The notes under the pieces: generated by a model
Database searches by the model: none
The model's input: only the letters and a program-made list of their open reading frames with translations
Told to the model about the DNA's origin: nothing
Made by a program: the position numbers and the translations under genes
Assembly (NCBI GenBank): GCA_947561585.1
Contig: CANNZV010000113.1
Coordinates: forward strand, 487,999 to 551,998
Reading direction: 5' to 3'
Origin: Caprella mutica
Lineage: Eukaryota; Arthropoda; Malacostraca; Amphipoda; Caprellidae
Length of the DNA: 64,000 bases
Shown: positions 38,276 to 49,808 of the stretch, piece after piece
Numbering within the stretch: position 1 is the first letter of the stretch
Layout: each line of letters opens with the position of its first letter

Positions 38276-38654
38276 TCTTTTTAGAGAGAACACATTTTTC
38301 TCCACAATGAATACATTTCAGTACTTCGATGCCGTTTCTTAATATTAACTGTTGAAATGTACATCCTAAATTTAATTCACATCTGGTAATTGTTACTGAA
38401 CCCTAACTTTAGTTTGCCTCGCATCTTCACCACTAGAGTGCGCATCACTTCATCACTGTGGGTGTGTTTTTCAGAGCAAGTAGATAAGTGATGAGAGGCA
38501 GCAGGCAGTGGCGAAATAAGTAAAGTGAGTACCTACTTTCTACGTGAGTTAAAAAGAGGGGCGGAAATATTAGAGAGGCAAGAAGGAGTTATTGAAGTGG
38601 CACTTACAATGAATTGTAAACAACTGCTATTGAAATAGAGTGTGTGATATTAAA
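38276..38654. other. Unique sequence, nothing recognised
   Basis: No gene or repeat supported. Confidence 0.4.
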
Positions 38655-39080
38655 TATTGTGCGTGTGAGTGTGTAGTTCAGTGCATGTGTAATTTACTAC
38701 ACACTCAGTGCGTGTGATTATGTAGTTCAGAGCGTGTGAGTGTGTAGTTCAGTGCGTGTGAGTGTGAAGTTCAGTGCGTGTGAGTGTGTAGTTCAGTGCG
38801 TGTGAGTGTGTAGTTCAGTGCGTGTGAGTGTGTAGTTCAGTGCGTGTGAGTGTGTAGTTCAGTGCATGTGTAATTAACTACACACTCAGTGCGTGTGCTT
38901 GTGTAGTTCAGAGCGTGTGAGTGTGTAGTTCATTGCGTGTGAGTGTGTAGTTCAGTGCGTGTGAGTGTGTAGTTCAGTGCGTGTGAGTGTGTAGTTCAGT
39001 GCGTGTGTAGTTCAGTGCGTATGAGTGTGTAGATCAATGCGTGTGAGAGTGTAATTCAGGGCGTGTGTTCAATTGAGTGA
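38655..39080. repeat. Tandem array, 22-bp unit, about 18 copies
   Basis: The unit is AGTGCGTGTGAGTGTGTAGTTC. A block of several units including the odd spacer TGTGTAATTTACTACACACTC is duplicated (38683-38710 and 38865-38890), which marks a segmental duplication within the array. Confidence 0.94.
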
Positions 39081-39700
39081 GTGTGTTGCGTGTAGATAGC
39101 GTGTTTTAGACTAATAATAGGGGTCCATTTGCCGACACTAGGGCCAAATCTATGGCATCACATAGAGGTCAATAGAATGTGATGAAAAGAACACAAATCG
39201 GCCACTCGCACTATTCTGCTACAATTAACACAAAACTGAAATCACAACAAACTACACTTTCACTTCACAACAATCAATTTACATTAAATAATAAAAGAAT
39301 ACTATGATCAACATTTAAAAAAAATATACCTAGCGAAATTTAGGTTTGTAATGTTGACAACATTTCTTAAGCGGTTTTTAATAGGTGGTAATGCATCTAA
39401 CATCGCTAAATTAATTGCGATCTCTTACAAATTCCATGAATATTTTGCAGTTTTCTATCACAATAATTTATTTGTTTTTTCTTGTGTTCACTCACTATCA
39501 CTTGGAAGAAAACCATTGCAAAGTCTGTCCACAACCTATTGGTATATTTATTCTAAAAATAAAACTACGAACTGACAGTGGAATGAGGAGATGTGAAATA
39601 CTTAGCAAGAAGTGACTGGTTCTAGCCAATGTCATTTGCTTTGAAAGAAGAGCATGTTTTCACAGGTAGTTTTTAGTTGGAGGGTAGGGACTGAGCACAC
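39081..39700. other. Unique sequence, nothing recognised
   Basis: Two overlapping short plus-strand frames (39351-39615) have no recognisable features. Confidence 0.4.
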
Positions 39701-39739
39701 ACCATTACTTTCCCTAGCAACGGTCAGCGCGACACTGAA

Positions 39740-39850
39740 CACAGAGTCTCTGAGGGAAGAGAAGAAGCGATGCAAGAGGGGAAATGAAGAGAATGAAATG
39801 AGGGGAAATGAAGAGAATGAAGTGATGGAATGAGTAGCAGGTAGTGATAA
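39740..39850 (+). repeat. Short purine-rich tandem duplication
   Basis: AGGGGAAATGAAGAGAATGA is present twice about 24 bp apart (39777 and 39801) inside a purine-rich tract. Confidence 0.7.
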
Positions 39851-40344
39851 ATGAGAGAATTAACTTTAAAGAGAATTATAAAAAATAGAGGTAAGCAACT
39901 AATGGAAGAAGATTTGATAAATGAAGGAAAAAGCATTAAAAATATGAATAAACAGTAAATAAACCAGATTTTCACAAATGAAGAAATATGATTTAATTGC
40001 TATGAGTAGTTATCTTGATTTTAGAGAAATAAAATTAATACAACACTAAACGAATGAGAAAGCGATAAATAATATAATATGAAAATTTATTGACAAAAAA
40101 AATGATAAAAAGTAAGTTACAATAAATCAAATGAAACCACTTTAAAATCAACAAATACTGTTAGGAGAAAAAAACTTACTAAAATAAATTTTTTTGTCAA
40201 TTTCTAACCAAGCCATCACCAATGGTTTCTTTAAGTCCACCACAGAGGTGGCGATGGCAGCACAGGCTTTCTTCTGCAAGACAGACCACACACAAAAATC
40301 CAAAACAATAAAAATAAGGGAAACTCGGCAGCCTTTCTTCTTTA

Positions 40345-41985
40345 AGGCTACTTCACACATGTCAGGGATCCGTCCGGGACGTCACCGGTCCGTCAGCGTC
40401 ACTCTCCTCTCAGTGATTCGGTGTCAGTAAAAAAATATATCGTTACATTAATTTCAACGGACCTATTCACACAGTACCAGCTCTTCTCAGTGATAAAAAA
40501 TCGGGAAACAGACTATTCCCCGCCGAACTTTTCCACGCCTGGATTTTTCCCCGCTGGACTTTTCCCCGCCTATTTTTTTTAAATATAAACCTTGGAAGAC
40601 AATTTTTAATTCATTTTTTTAAATAGTTTTGACCAATAAATCTATTGCCGTGAAATTGTAAATCCAAGTCTGTTGCTTGGAAATTGGTCACTTACCAACT
40701 CCTTGAACCGAACTCGTTATGTAGTTACTAGGGATTGGACGAAGTATCGGTATAGGTACTCGGTATCGGAAGTATCGGCTGAATTTCTGGTATCGGTACT
40801 CGGTATCGGTATCAGCTTTTTTTCTGGTATCGGTAGCTACTCGGTATCGGTATAGACAAAACAGTCCTGGTACCACTAGTGTTTAAAAAAAATTATAATA
40901 TAATTTATTGTCTAACTATATTTATCTATTGCAATGAAATATTTTAATTTAAATTGATGTAACAATGATTTCATATAGATAGGTAATCCTAATTCTCAAA
41001 ATTTATAATTAATTAATCTCATTTAAATAGTCAAAGTATCGGTAACGGCATCAGTATCGGTGAAAATCTAGGTATCGGTATCGGTGAAAATCTAGGTATC
41101 GGTATCGGTGAAAATCTAGGTATCGGTATCGGAAGGGTATCGGTATCGGTGAAAAGTCGAGGTATCGGTATCGGTGAAAATTTTGGTATCGTCCCATCTC
41201 TAGTAGTTACTCTTTCGATAATTAGTTTCCATTGGGGACTTTTCGAAAAAATGTACAACTTTATATCTAAATCGTCCTCAAATCTGACTACTTGAAAAGT
41301 CTTGATTTAAGGATTTCTACACTCTAACTTATGTATTTTCATAATAATGGTTAATCCATTGTAAGTTCTTCAAGGAATAAATATTAAATAAGCATAATAG
41401 AAAAAGACACTATAAAAAGAAGCCAATATTAAGTGTAATAAAAAAAAATATATAGTAGGATTATTATTTGTGTAGTCTATTATATTAATTGTCAAATTAA
41501 TAAACTACAATTAAATATATACTTCTGGAAAAGCATATATTTGAAATAGAACATTTTGAATAATAACTGGCAAAGAAAATAATAAATTCGCGATATGTAT
41601 AACTTTAGAGCAGAAATAAACTGAATCTTAGACTAAATTGCTACATTTTGCAATCCATTAGAATTGCCATAATGTTTGAACTTTGTTTCATATCTTAATT
41701 CTATGCAAATGTACGAAGGTACAGTCTTAAAATATAAACGACTAATATCGACACACACGGCAATCAAAGCTAAAAATAAGACTGTATTATTGTTTAAGTC
41801 TGTTAATAAAATGTGTCTTCTATTGATAAATGGTTTGTTTTATCGAAATTATAATTTAATAGCCTAAAATATTAATATTTTATTCGGCGGGGAAAAGTCC
41901 GGCGTAGAATAGTCCGGCGGGGAAAAGTCCTAGTGCCAAAAAATCACTGACCGGTGACGTCCCTCTGTCATGTGTGAAGTAGCCT
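40345..41985. mobile_element. 1641-bp inverted-repeat element, TTA target duplication
   Basis: The ends are AGGCTACTTCACACATGTCA and its complement ending TGACATGTGTGAAGTAGCCT (one mismatch region inside). TTA flanks both ends (40342-40344 and 41986-41988). The inverted relation continues inward: ACGTCACCGGTC pairs with GACCGGTGACGT, and CCCCGCCG/CCGCTGGACTTTTCCCC tracts pair with GGCGGGGAAAAGTCC at about 41885-41930. No transposase could be read in it, so it looks non-autonomous. A 3-bp TTA duplication is typical of PIF/Harbinger elements, but the family assignment rests on that alone. Confidence 0.85.
40729..41202. mobile_element. 474-bp hAT-like MITE with 8-bp target duplication
   Basis: Termini are TAGGGATTGGACGA at the left and TCGTCCCATCTCTA at the right (inverted, 12 of 14 matching). 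The identical 8-mer GTAGTTAC flanks both ends (40721-40728 and 41203-41210). An 8-bp duplication and TAGGGATGGGACGA-like ends are characteristic of hAT elements. Inside, both sub-terminal regions are built of GGTATCGGTATC repeats in opposite orientation (40743-40855 and 41035-41190), separated by A+T-rich DNA. Non-coding. Confidence 0.92.
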
Positions 41986-42215
41986 TTAGTAAGAAACCGG
42001 GACAATGTTCCTCGCACCAGTGTTGAGTAACGTTGGCTTAAACCGTCTTGTTGATAGGTCCAATCTTCATCGAAACCTTCCAAAATTTCTCTCATGTATA
42101 CCTCTCTGTTGACTTTGACGCCACTGACTATAAACACCAAGGAGGCCCTCCCTCGAACGTTATGGCAGCCCACACCATTACGTTAGGCGGTTTTTAGGAT
42201 CACCGAGCTTTTTTC

Positions 42216-43604
42216 ATTTACTTATGTATAGCTTGTATGTTTTTTGACAGGAGTCTGTTATTTTGATGGTTGAACAACCCCTTGGCTCTATGAACTCTCT
42301 TCTGCTCTGTTACTTCATATAACATATGACACTTCAGTATTTTATAAGGATATGTTCCTAGATCCTATATGAAAAATTGCAGTCTGTATTCATCGTTGTA
42401 CTGATGTATTGGCATCTTTTGCCAGATTTCTTATGGATCTTATGTCTCTGCTTTTGATGAACATAGCATTTAGATTAAACGGTTTTCCTAACTTTAATAT
42501 TCACTTTTTGTTAGTTAGACAATTTTTAACAGGACTAAATACAAGACTAATTTTTCAAAAAAATTAAGATATACTATATGAAGAATGCAGAGAAAAGTAT
42601 ATTAACTAAATAATTTTGAAACACAAAAACAATAGATTAGAAAAATTATAAAAAAATATTTATCCTGACATACACTTTGCCAGAGAGATTTAAACGCAGC
42701 TAAAGTAGTTATCTAACTTATAACTCTATAGTCTAAACAGTGACTGCCTTTATGGAGTATAGACAGTTGGGCCCCAGCCAATTGAACCCGCATACAATTG
42801 AACCCGAGGCAATTGAGCCCGGAAAAATTGTGCCAGCAGACACAATAAAGAAGTGTTGCTTTGTTATTACAGTAGTATTGGTTTTCAATTGAGTTATACA
42901 CTAGACTCTGATAAGAACGGACTCTGCTACAACATGGAGTATTATCATTTTGCCTTTCTAAAAAAATGCATACATGATATATAACTTTCACTGCTTTATT
43001 AAGGTTTATTCTGTGTATATGAAAGCCATTCAGAAGAAATAGAGGAAATTCTCTTTTCAAACCAGGTGTCTGGAGTGTCTACAACCGTGTCATGGAAGAT
43101 CTGCCTCGTACCCCGACACTACTGCAATTGAAGAATGACACAGAGCGATGCACAGCTCAACTCAATATCATTACCCTACTATTTTCATATGCATATAATA
43201 AAATTAGAGCAAGATCACAGTGAAAATAAATTTTGGCGCTCAGGTAACTCCCGAGTTTTACAAATCTCCACTTAATAGTATCGTTTTTGTGGCTCTATCT
43301 CGATATTTACGAACTTATCTCAGGTTTTACGATAACACATTTCCATTATTTTATATGCCGTCACTTCAAAGTTTCTAATTTCAGATTACTGATTGTCTTC
43401 CATTTGATATTTCTGTAAAAGAAATAGTATAGCTATAGGAAGCAATTACACCTGTAATTGTTGTCAAGCTAGCACCTATTATTCCTTCCAAACACTATTC
43501 GTTATTGTTTCCTGAGATGAAGTTCCAACTGGTCCCATTCGCCAGTTGAGGCTACGCTGATGCGCCACCCTTTTATCTTCTATGGTGAACTCTCTTTTTG
43601 GCAG
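42216..43604. other. Mostly unique sequence
   Basis: Apart from the short AATTGAACCCG repeat at 42768-42845 there is no supportable gene, RNA or element. The stretch includes A+T-rich DNA upstream of the mariner relic, in which no transposase N-terminus was found. Confidence 0.4.
42768..42845. repeat. Short CAATTGAACCCG repeat cluster
   Basis: Four to five irregular copies of a motif of about 15 bp: CCAATTGAACCCG, ACAATTGAACCCG, GCAATTGAGCCCG and AAAATTGTGCC, preceded by TTGGGCCCCAG. Confidence 0.75.
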
Positions 43605-44385
43605 TTAACATCACAATCACTTTATTAATGCACAGTCACAATTCACAGCGCGTTGCACTGGTTCACAATACAGTTGCTGACTGCCACCTGGTGGTAATGG
43701 CAGAAACCAACTTTTTCTTGAAACTCTTCAATTCATGTCCCGTCACCCTCAAATCCTTTGGAAGATAATTTAATAATTGAGGAGCTCCGACAATCTTCCA
43801 ATGTTGGAATTCTTGCCATGAATCTATTATTAATTGCTGGCACACGGCAGAGTCATTCCCTCCTGCCACATCATAGGTTGTTATTCTGTTTGGTTGGCAA
43901 ATACTTGTAACCAAACACTGAATAATTTTCCAAACATATATTATTTGGTACCCTTGCTATCTTTCCCTGCGCCTCTCCAACGAGTAATCCCAGTAATCCC
44001 TCTTGAAAAGCCAAGAGATTCTGTAGGTAAAAGTGCGCTGTACTCTCCATATTACGTACCAATCCTATTAAATTCGGACACCACAGCTGTCAGCAGTATT
44101 CCAACAATGGAAGGACCATACTTTTGAAAAAAGTTTGTATTAGATCCCTGTCTCTGGTCCCAAAAGACCTCAAAACCCAAGCCACTTGCTGTCAACTTTT
44201 CTTCAATACTGCATCTATATGATCTCGAAAAGTGGAATCAACTGCATTAAAACTCGCAGATCTCCCACCACCGGTTTCCTCTCAATTCGCGTACCGTATT
44301 TTGTGATGTATTATCGATTTTCTATTAAATCCTTCCTTGGTGAATAAGTTAGTAGTTGAAACTTCTCTCCATTACTTGTGAATAT
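43605..44385 (-). pseudogene. Non-LTR retrotransposon (CR1/Jockey-like) reverse transcriptase C-terminus
   Basis: Minus-strand pieces in shifting frames match the C-terminal end of LINE ORF2. In order they are NGEKFQLLTYS, RIERKPVVGDLRVL, STFRDHIDAVLKK, WVLRSFGTRDRDLIQTFFKS, MVLPLLEYC, NMESTAHFYLQN, YSLERRRER, IIYVWKIIQCLVTSICQ, PQLLNYLPKDLRVTGHELKS and FKKKL. LINE reverse transcriptases of the CR1/Jockey groups end with exactly such L-x-LP-DLR...FK-L patterns. An AATAAAG-type signal follows downstream near 43625. Many frameshifts and stops mean it is dead. The 5' part is missing, as usual for 5'-truncated LINE insertions. Group assignment is uncertain. Confidence 0.85.
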
Positions 44386-44454
44386 GAAGTGACTGTGTGA
44401 GAGTTGCCTGTAGTTACCCTAATGTGTTATGACACAGCCTGGCGAAGTAGAGCA

Positions 44455-44700
44455 ACCAGTCGATAGATTTGTTACCAGTGCAGTTTGTGTGTGTGTGTTT
44501 GTGTACTGTGTACATGCACCTTTGCAGCACACAACACACGCACATATGTACACACTGCACTGAATGGTGAAGGAATTGTGAATGAACAGGTGTGTGAATG
44601 ACAACATGTGTAAAAGTGTGTGTGAACGGTACATGTGTGTGTGCTGTAACATGTGTGAAAAAAGAGAGTGCAAATTATAACATATAACATGTGTGTGTAG
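44455..44700. repeat. GT-rich microsatellite-like tract
   Basis: Irregular GTGTGTGT and ACATGTGTG stretches. The long minus-strand open frames rich in His/Thr/Cys here are by-products of the simple composition. Confidence 0.7.
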
Positions 44701-45159
44701 TTAAGGTAACAAGTGCGAATGTGTTTTTAGTAAACATGAATAACTAATTCCCTCGTTTTAATAAAAGTCAGAATACAAAGTGAAGGGGTGTAATTATATA
44801 GTTTATAATTATCAGTACACAACTAATAAGGAGAGTAAATTATCGAAATGTAACACAAAGTAGCATCATTATTTCATGTAATATTGACCATTTCTTTTCA
44901 CCAAGGCTACAGTTTAGGCACAAAAAGTCACTGAACAGAAAACTGTAAATCATTTTCTGGGGAGGAGTCTAACTTAGTCCTAACCAGAAAAAAGTACCAC
45001 TGGAAATATCAAAATTTTTACAAAAATTCGTTTCTCATAAATTTAATTCACTCAATCTGGCAGAAAATGAGTTTAATTTGGAAGGGGACGATAGTAAGAA
45101 ATAATGAAGGAAAACTATTTCCACTTTCATAACTACAGCAATTTCTCAGTTTTCTATTT
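44701..45159. other. Unique A+T-rich sequence
   Basis: Nothing recognised. Confidence 0.4.
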
Positions 45160-45375
45160 AACCATTTATGTAGAGAAGATTGGAGAGGAAAATGAAGAGT
45201 TGCTACTAAACAAAGCCTACCAGACCCCAAACATAACATTCAACACTTTGCAGTTGAAAAGAGTAACACTAGCGTTATCCTTCAAAAATCCAATTAGAAC
45301 AGTACAGGGCATTAATAACCATACACTGCATATTACATATACCATAAACAGCTTCCGGATAGAGGTAGAAGCTAC
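45160..45375 (+). repeat. R1 dispersed repeat, 3' half
   Basis: Carries GGAAAATGAAGAGTTGCTAC, AAGCCTACCAG, TTGAAAAGAGTAACACTAGC, GTTATCCTTC and CAGCTTCCGGATAGAG. A 97-codon open frame (45104-45397) runs through this copy, but the equivalent frame is broken by stops in the copies at 15715 and 29800. I do not call it a gene. It is the R1 copy with the longest uninterrupted frame. Confidence 0.7.
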
Positions 45376-47439
45376 TTTGAATTACATTAATTATTAAACA
45401 AATTGAAAACATTGAAAGGGATGATTAAAATCACATTTAAATTACATAAGTATTTATTAAATAGCAATTACAAAGGGTAACCACTTGCTCCTCCCCTCCA
45501 AACTCCCTACCATTCAAATAATAAAATAACATTTAAGGTAAGTAGCGTGGAATGTCAGACTTAACATTCTTCCTCAAAATACTTCAAAGTAACTAAGTTC
45601 CTTGAGAGGTAATTCCTCACCATTCCACAGGGGAGTTATACCCATACATTACAAAGGTAACATTTAACAGTTACACGGTACATACCCCCCTTTGAATGAC
45701 TAGTTAAACTCCACACAATGCATTAGCACCATCATACAGCTAATAAAGTCGACATACTGAGGTAAAAACGTCAACATGATTCTAAAAAGACACACACAGA
45801 AATGATTGCTACTAAGGCATATGTGGGTTTGAAGCTTACTTATTATTCATTATAAACAAATTAATATGCGGTGAAATGAAATATTTCTTCATCTCATTTT
45901 ATTCAGTAAGTAAATACAACTGCTTTAACGAAGTGTGAGATATGTGCACAGAGAAGATGGTTATTTTAATTGCTTATTTAGCATTGCTTAGAGTACAACG
46001 AAGCATATCCACAGGAAGTGAATAGGGCTGAGAGTTGCGTGCAACTCCACCCTAAGGAATAACCTTGTGTCAAATGGCAACACTGCAACTCCCACCAAAA
46101 GACCAACACAATTACCTGTGAAGGAAGGTAACTACATCGTCAGGTACTCATTAATTAGCACACACAATAAATAGCATTTCACAAAGGGTTGCATATATGA
46201 AAACATATCTAAAATATAAACTTTTGAAGTAACTTCAGTAAGACTGTCAAAAAGGTTGACAATTTTGAAAAGGACGCCATTTTTAATATATCAATATTAT
46301 AGACCGTGATAAAAATTCAAATTTATTTAATAATCATTATCCACGACTTCGCGTTACTTGAATAATTTAAATGAACAAAAGGAAATTTAATTATTAAAAA
46401 ATTATTCAACAGATATCAAATTGAAATTTCGTATCCATGCTGTGGTTCTTGCAGATTAGTATGACGGACAGACAGACAGCAGGCGCTCTTATTTCAACAT
46501 TGATGATTAACATGGTTATAATAAGAGAAGTGCTAGTCATGGAAAAGTGAAACATTAGCACATATTACATTAGTTACATAGATGGAAATGCATACGAGAG
46601 ATATATCAACGTCAAGCGAAATGATAGAGGAGCAAGATGATCAGTCTTCATAGCAAAACATACACGTCAAAACACATGCAATTGCTGTGGTAGGAATAAC
46701 ATAGTAAGACCTTCTACAGATAGCAAGATAGACTAACCACAAACTTTATAAGATATCCTAATAAAATAGCGTTTAGATATTATATCCATAGTTAATATAC
46801 TAATATATGGTTAGATCATAGTCTCTTATGTTAAATATAATGTAGTCGATAGCTACACTATGTTACTATTTAATTTATACTGCTATATAAAGTATCACTT
46901 TTGCTTCTTAGTTTTATTTACATTTATAGGTAATAAGTACTATATACAATAAGTAATACAATATTTGAACATTTATTAAAAAAGTATTGTCACCAATATT
47001 TGATTAGCGGTACAATAAAAACTTGTTTTCTAAAATAACTGAAAAAAATGAACTTGATCCAGAAAGTAAGTTTAAAATAGCAAATATTTTTAGAGCTTAT
47101 TCCACATGGCATTGGTACATATAACATTTAGTGGTTTATTTCTATATCAATTACGAGAAATAACAATAGACAACTCTCAAGAACTTGGCACGTAAATCAT
47201 ATTGAAACCATGTGAAGAGGTAAAAGCTACACCTAGACAATTATAAAGCTTGTGAATTAACTAGCAACTAACTAGTTCCATTGTTTGCTAGTGCTAACCT
47301 TAACCATCACCTCTAAATCGTGGAAAAATGATACCCTAGAAAAAAAGATACAAAATTCATTAGAGATGTTATACAGATTTTGATTTAAATACAAATAATA
47401 CATGGACGAGTTTATAAGAACTGGTATATGCATCGTTGA
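45376..47439. other. 2 kb of unique A+T-rich sequence, nothing recognised
   Basis: I checked both strands for EGF-like or DSL cysteine patterns that might continue the gene at 52434-55950 and saw none. No element was recognised. Confidence 0.45.
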
Positions 47440-47650
47440 TAAAATACCAATGTGCTCATGTATGCAATTCAGCTACTCAGTGACTGTATTCTATCAATTT
47501 GTACTGTGACGAGAAGAACATTGACGAAATATGTAAGAGGAAAATGAAGAGGTGATAGTAATAGTACATTAAGCCTATAGTTTACATAACACAAATACAG
47601 AGACCTGGCAATTAAAATAACCACTACAGTCAAAAACAATTAAAAAGTAT
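47440..47650 (+). repeat. R1 dispersed repeat, diverged copy
   Basis: Shares CAGCTACTCAGTGACTG, AAGAGGAAAATGAAGAGGTG, ATAGTA and ACACAAATACAGAGACCTGG with the longest copy, with several deletions. Confidence 0.65.
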
Positions 47651-49664
47651 AAAGTCGAACTTAACTTGAAAAATATACCAACTTTTTTGGTAAAATAATC
47701 ATTGCGGATAAATTCTAGCAAAATTTCTTATTTAACCAAAATATCAAATCAAAACGCTTCAATAGAATAAAATGAAGTTATTAATAAAATGGGTATACTG
47801 TTGATATAGATTATAAATTGCTAACAATTAATATAATATTAGATACAAATAATAAAGATATGTTATTTTTTCTTTCGTCATATATTTGAAACGATATGTT
47901 AATGTTTCGTAATATTAATGTAAAAACTTTTGAACAATCGTTATTTCTCCAATATCTATGATGTATAATAATAAATAAAGAATATTAAATCATACATATC
48001 CCGTAGTGCGTGATGAGTTCCATCATGACATTATCCTATTGTTTTAATATATAAAAATAACTACATTTATATTTTGCCTTTCTATGTTAAAAATATATTA
48101 TAACTATTTAATGATACTGAGTATGTGTATGCACAAAAATATAATCATTCGTTGAAAATAAAATAAATGAATAAAATACTCTACAAACCATGTATAGAGT
48201 GTATAAATTGACTCCATGGTTCTACTTATTGTAGTTAACAGAGATATGTCATCGAACTACATATACTATGACGCAATTCACATAGTGTGACCTTTAAAAG
48301 GCCTATGGTTTAATGTGTCGTACATATGTGCTTTTTGTGCTATTAGTCAATGCAAGCATTCTTGTCACAACTATATCAATAAAAGCTATCTATTAACACT
48401 TTATTTCTCCCCCATTATATCTCTTTATATTACTTATTATAGTGTTTCAGTTTACTGTGCTGGAGGCCATAGAAGGAATTTACCACATTGTACCTGACCT
48501 CTCTACTGCCAAACGCTTTCGTGCTACCGCCAATCAACTCCTATTTCACTGTATAAACTTTATCACAACATTTGCAAAGAAGATAAACTTTTCACATTGA
48601 ACTTAATTAACAATTTGAAAATAAAAACTAATGATTATTCACACTCTTTCCCCTGAATGTTATATAGTATAAATAATTGTTATTTTCATAAAGTTATACT
48701 TCCATTAAAAAGTATGCTCTATCTGAACGCTTTATAATATATGGTAACTTATTCCAAGTTTCTAATGAGTAAATAATAACATGAAATAATGATGATAATC
48801 ATGAGAAATAATGAAACAGCTATTTCTAAATTATTCATATGTTTCAATTACATACTCTCAATACACATGACCGTATCAACTATAATTGCAAACAATAAAT
48901 CATGTATGTGCTTCATGATTACTAATGTATGCATATACTTTCAACGACTGCATTGCAATGAATAAAAGAAATGAACATATAGCTAGTGGTCATTTGAAGG
49001 AATTTCAACAGCTGCAACTACCAAACACATCAAAAATATCTTTACTATTAAATAGATAACATATCCTAACGGAACCTCTAGCTTAAAAAAGACTCGGAAG
49101 AAAATTTAAACTGTAAAACTATAAAACACGGAAACTATTAAAAGAGTGACTGACCCATGGTAAAAATTATTTCTGGGTAGATTCACAATTTAGTGGATGA
49201 TAATTGTGGATGTATTTTCAGAAGGCCTACCGCAATTAGATGGTCCGTGTTACGCAATTTTAATGACCCACGTATTACGCAAAAAAATTATTCTGAAATC
49301 AACCATCTTTTAAGTCAAGTTAACGGAATTTATCCTCCAAAAATTACACGACAATTGTAAATCTAGTCATTATTTTAATACACGATGTACCATCGATTTT
49401 AATTGGAATTACTCAGAAATACGGAGGTATTAGATTGTTTAATCTGATACCTAATTCAACACTATTCTTTTTATCGGAAATATCTCTATCACCAATTAGT
49501 GTGATTTTAATGACAATATTTGTTCAATGTTTTGAGAGACAAATATAACTTTTTATTGACAATTATTATATCAAATACACATTTTTAATACAGAGTGGCA
49601 TAATAATATCAAAAATAAATCAATATACATAGTTTTCACAGAAATCATTTGTTTGTATGGTCTA
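47651..49664. other. 2 kb of unique A+T-rich sequence, nothing recognised
   Basis: No gene, RNA or repeat is supported. Confidence 0.45.
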
Positions 49665-49808
49665 TGGTAAGTTCTTAATTATCGGTCAGTTCCCCATTTT
49701 CGGACACATAAGACAAAACGATATAATAATAATCATTTAAATTTAATAATATCGTTTTTTCTCACGCGTCTGAAAATGGGGAACTGACCGATAATGAAGA
49801 ATTTACCC
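49665..49808. mobile_element. Foldback MITE, TA-type family, copy 8 (variant arms)
   Basis: TA flanks both ends (49663-49664 and 49809-49810). The left arm reads TGGTAAGTTCTTAATTATCG then GTCAGTTCCCCATTTTCGGA. The right arm is its near-exact complement (TCTGAAAATGGGGAACTGAC). Both arms share CCCCATTTTC and the GTTCTT start, whereas most other copies have TCACATCTTC and GTTACG. Confidence 0.92.

Larger units (their letters stand above)
40150..42215 (-). pseudogene. Mariner-type transposase relic, split by an inserted element
   Basis: Reading the minus strand, 42215-41989 encodes NVMVWAAIT, then after a frameshift GRASLVFIVSGVKVNREVY, MREILEGF and TYQQDGLSQRYSTLVRGTLS. These match the mariner/Tc1 catalytic core, including the block around the second catalytic Asp (QQDGA.HYS). 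The frame then meets a 1641-bp insertion. It resumes at 40341-40150 with LDFCVWSVLQKKACAAIATS, VVDLKKPLV and MAWLEID, matching the usual LDF-WS-L block that carries the third acidic residue. The two halves together represent roughly the C-terminal half of a transposase. The N-terminal DNA-binding region was not recognised. Inactive because of the frameshift and insertion. Confidence 0.85.

Noticed and set aside
38093..38305. 70-codon minus-strand frame as a gene
   Set aside because: It lies in a dispersed repeat, and the second copy at 53022-53275 does not keep the frame.
45104..45397. 97-codon plus-strand frame as a small gene
   Set aside because: It runs through a copy of the dispersed repeat R1, and other copies have stops in the same frame.
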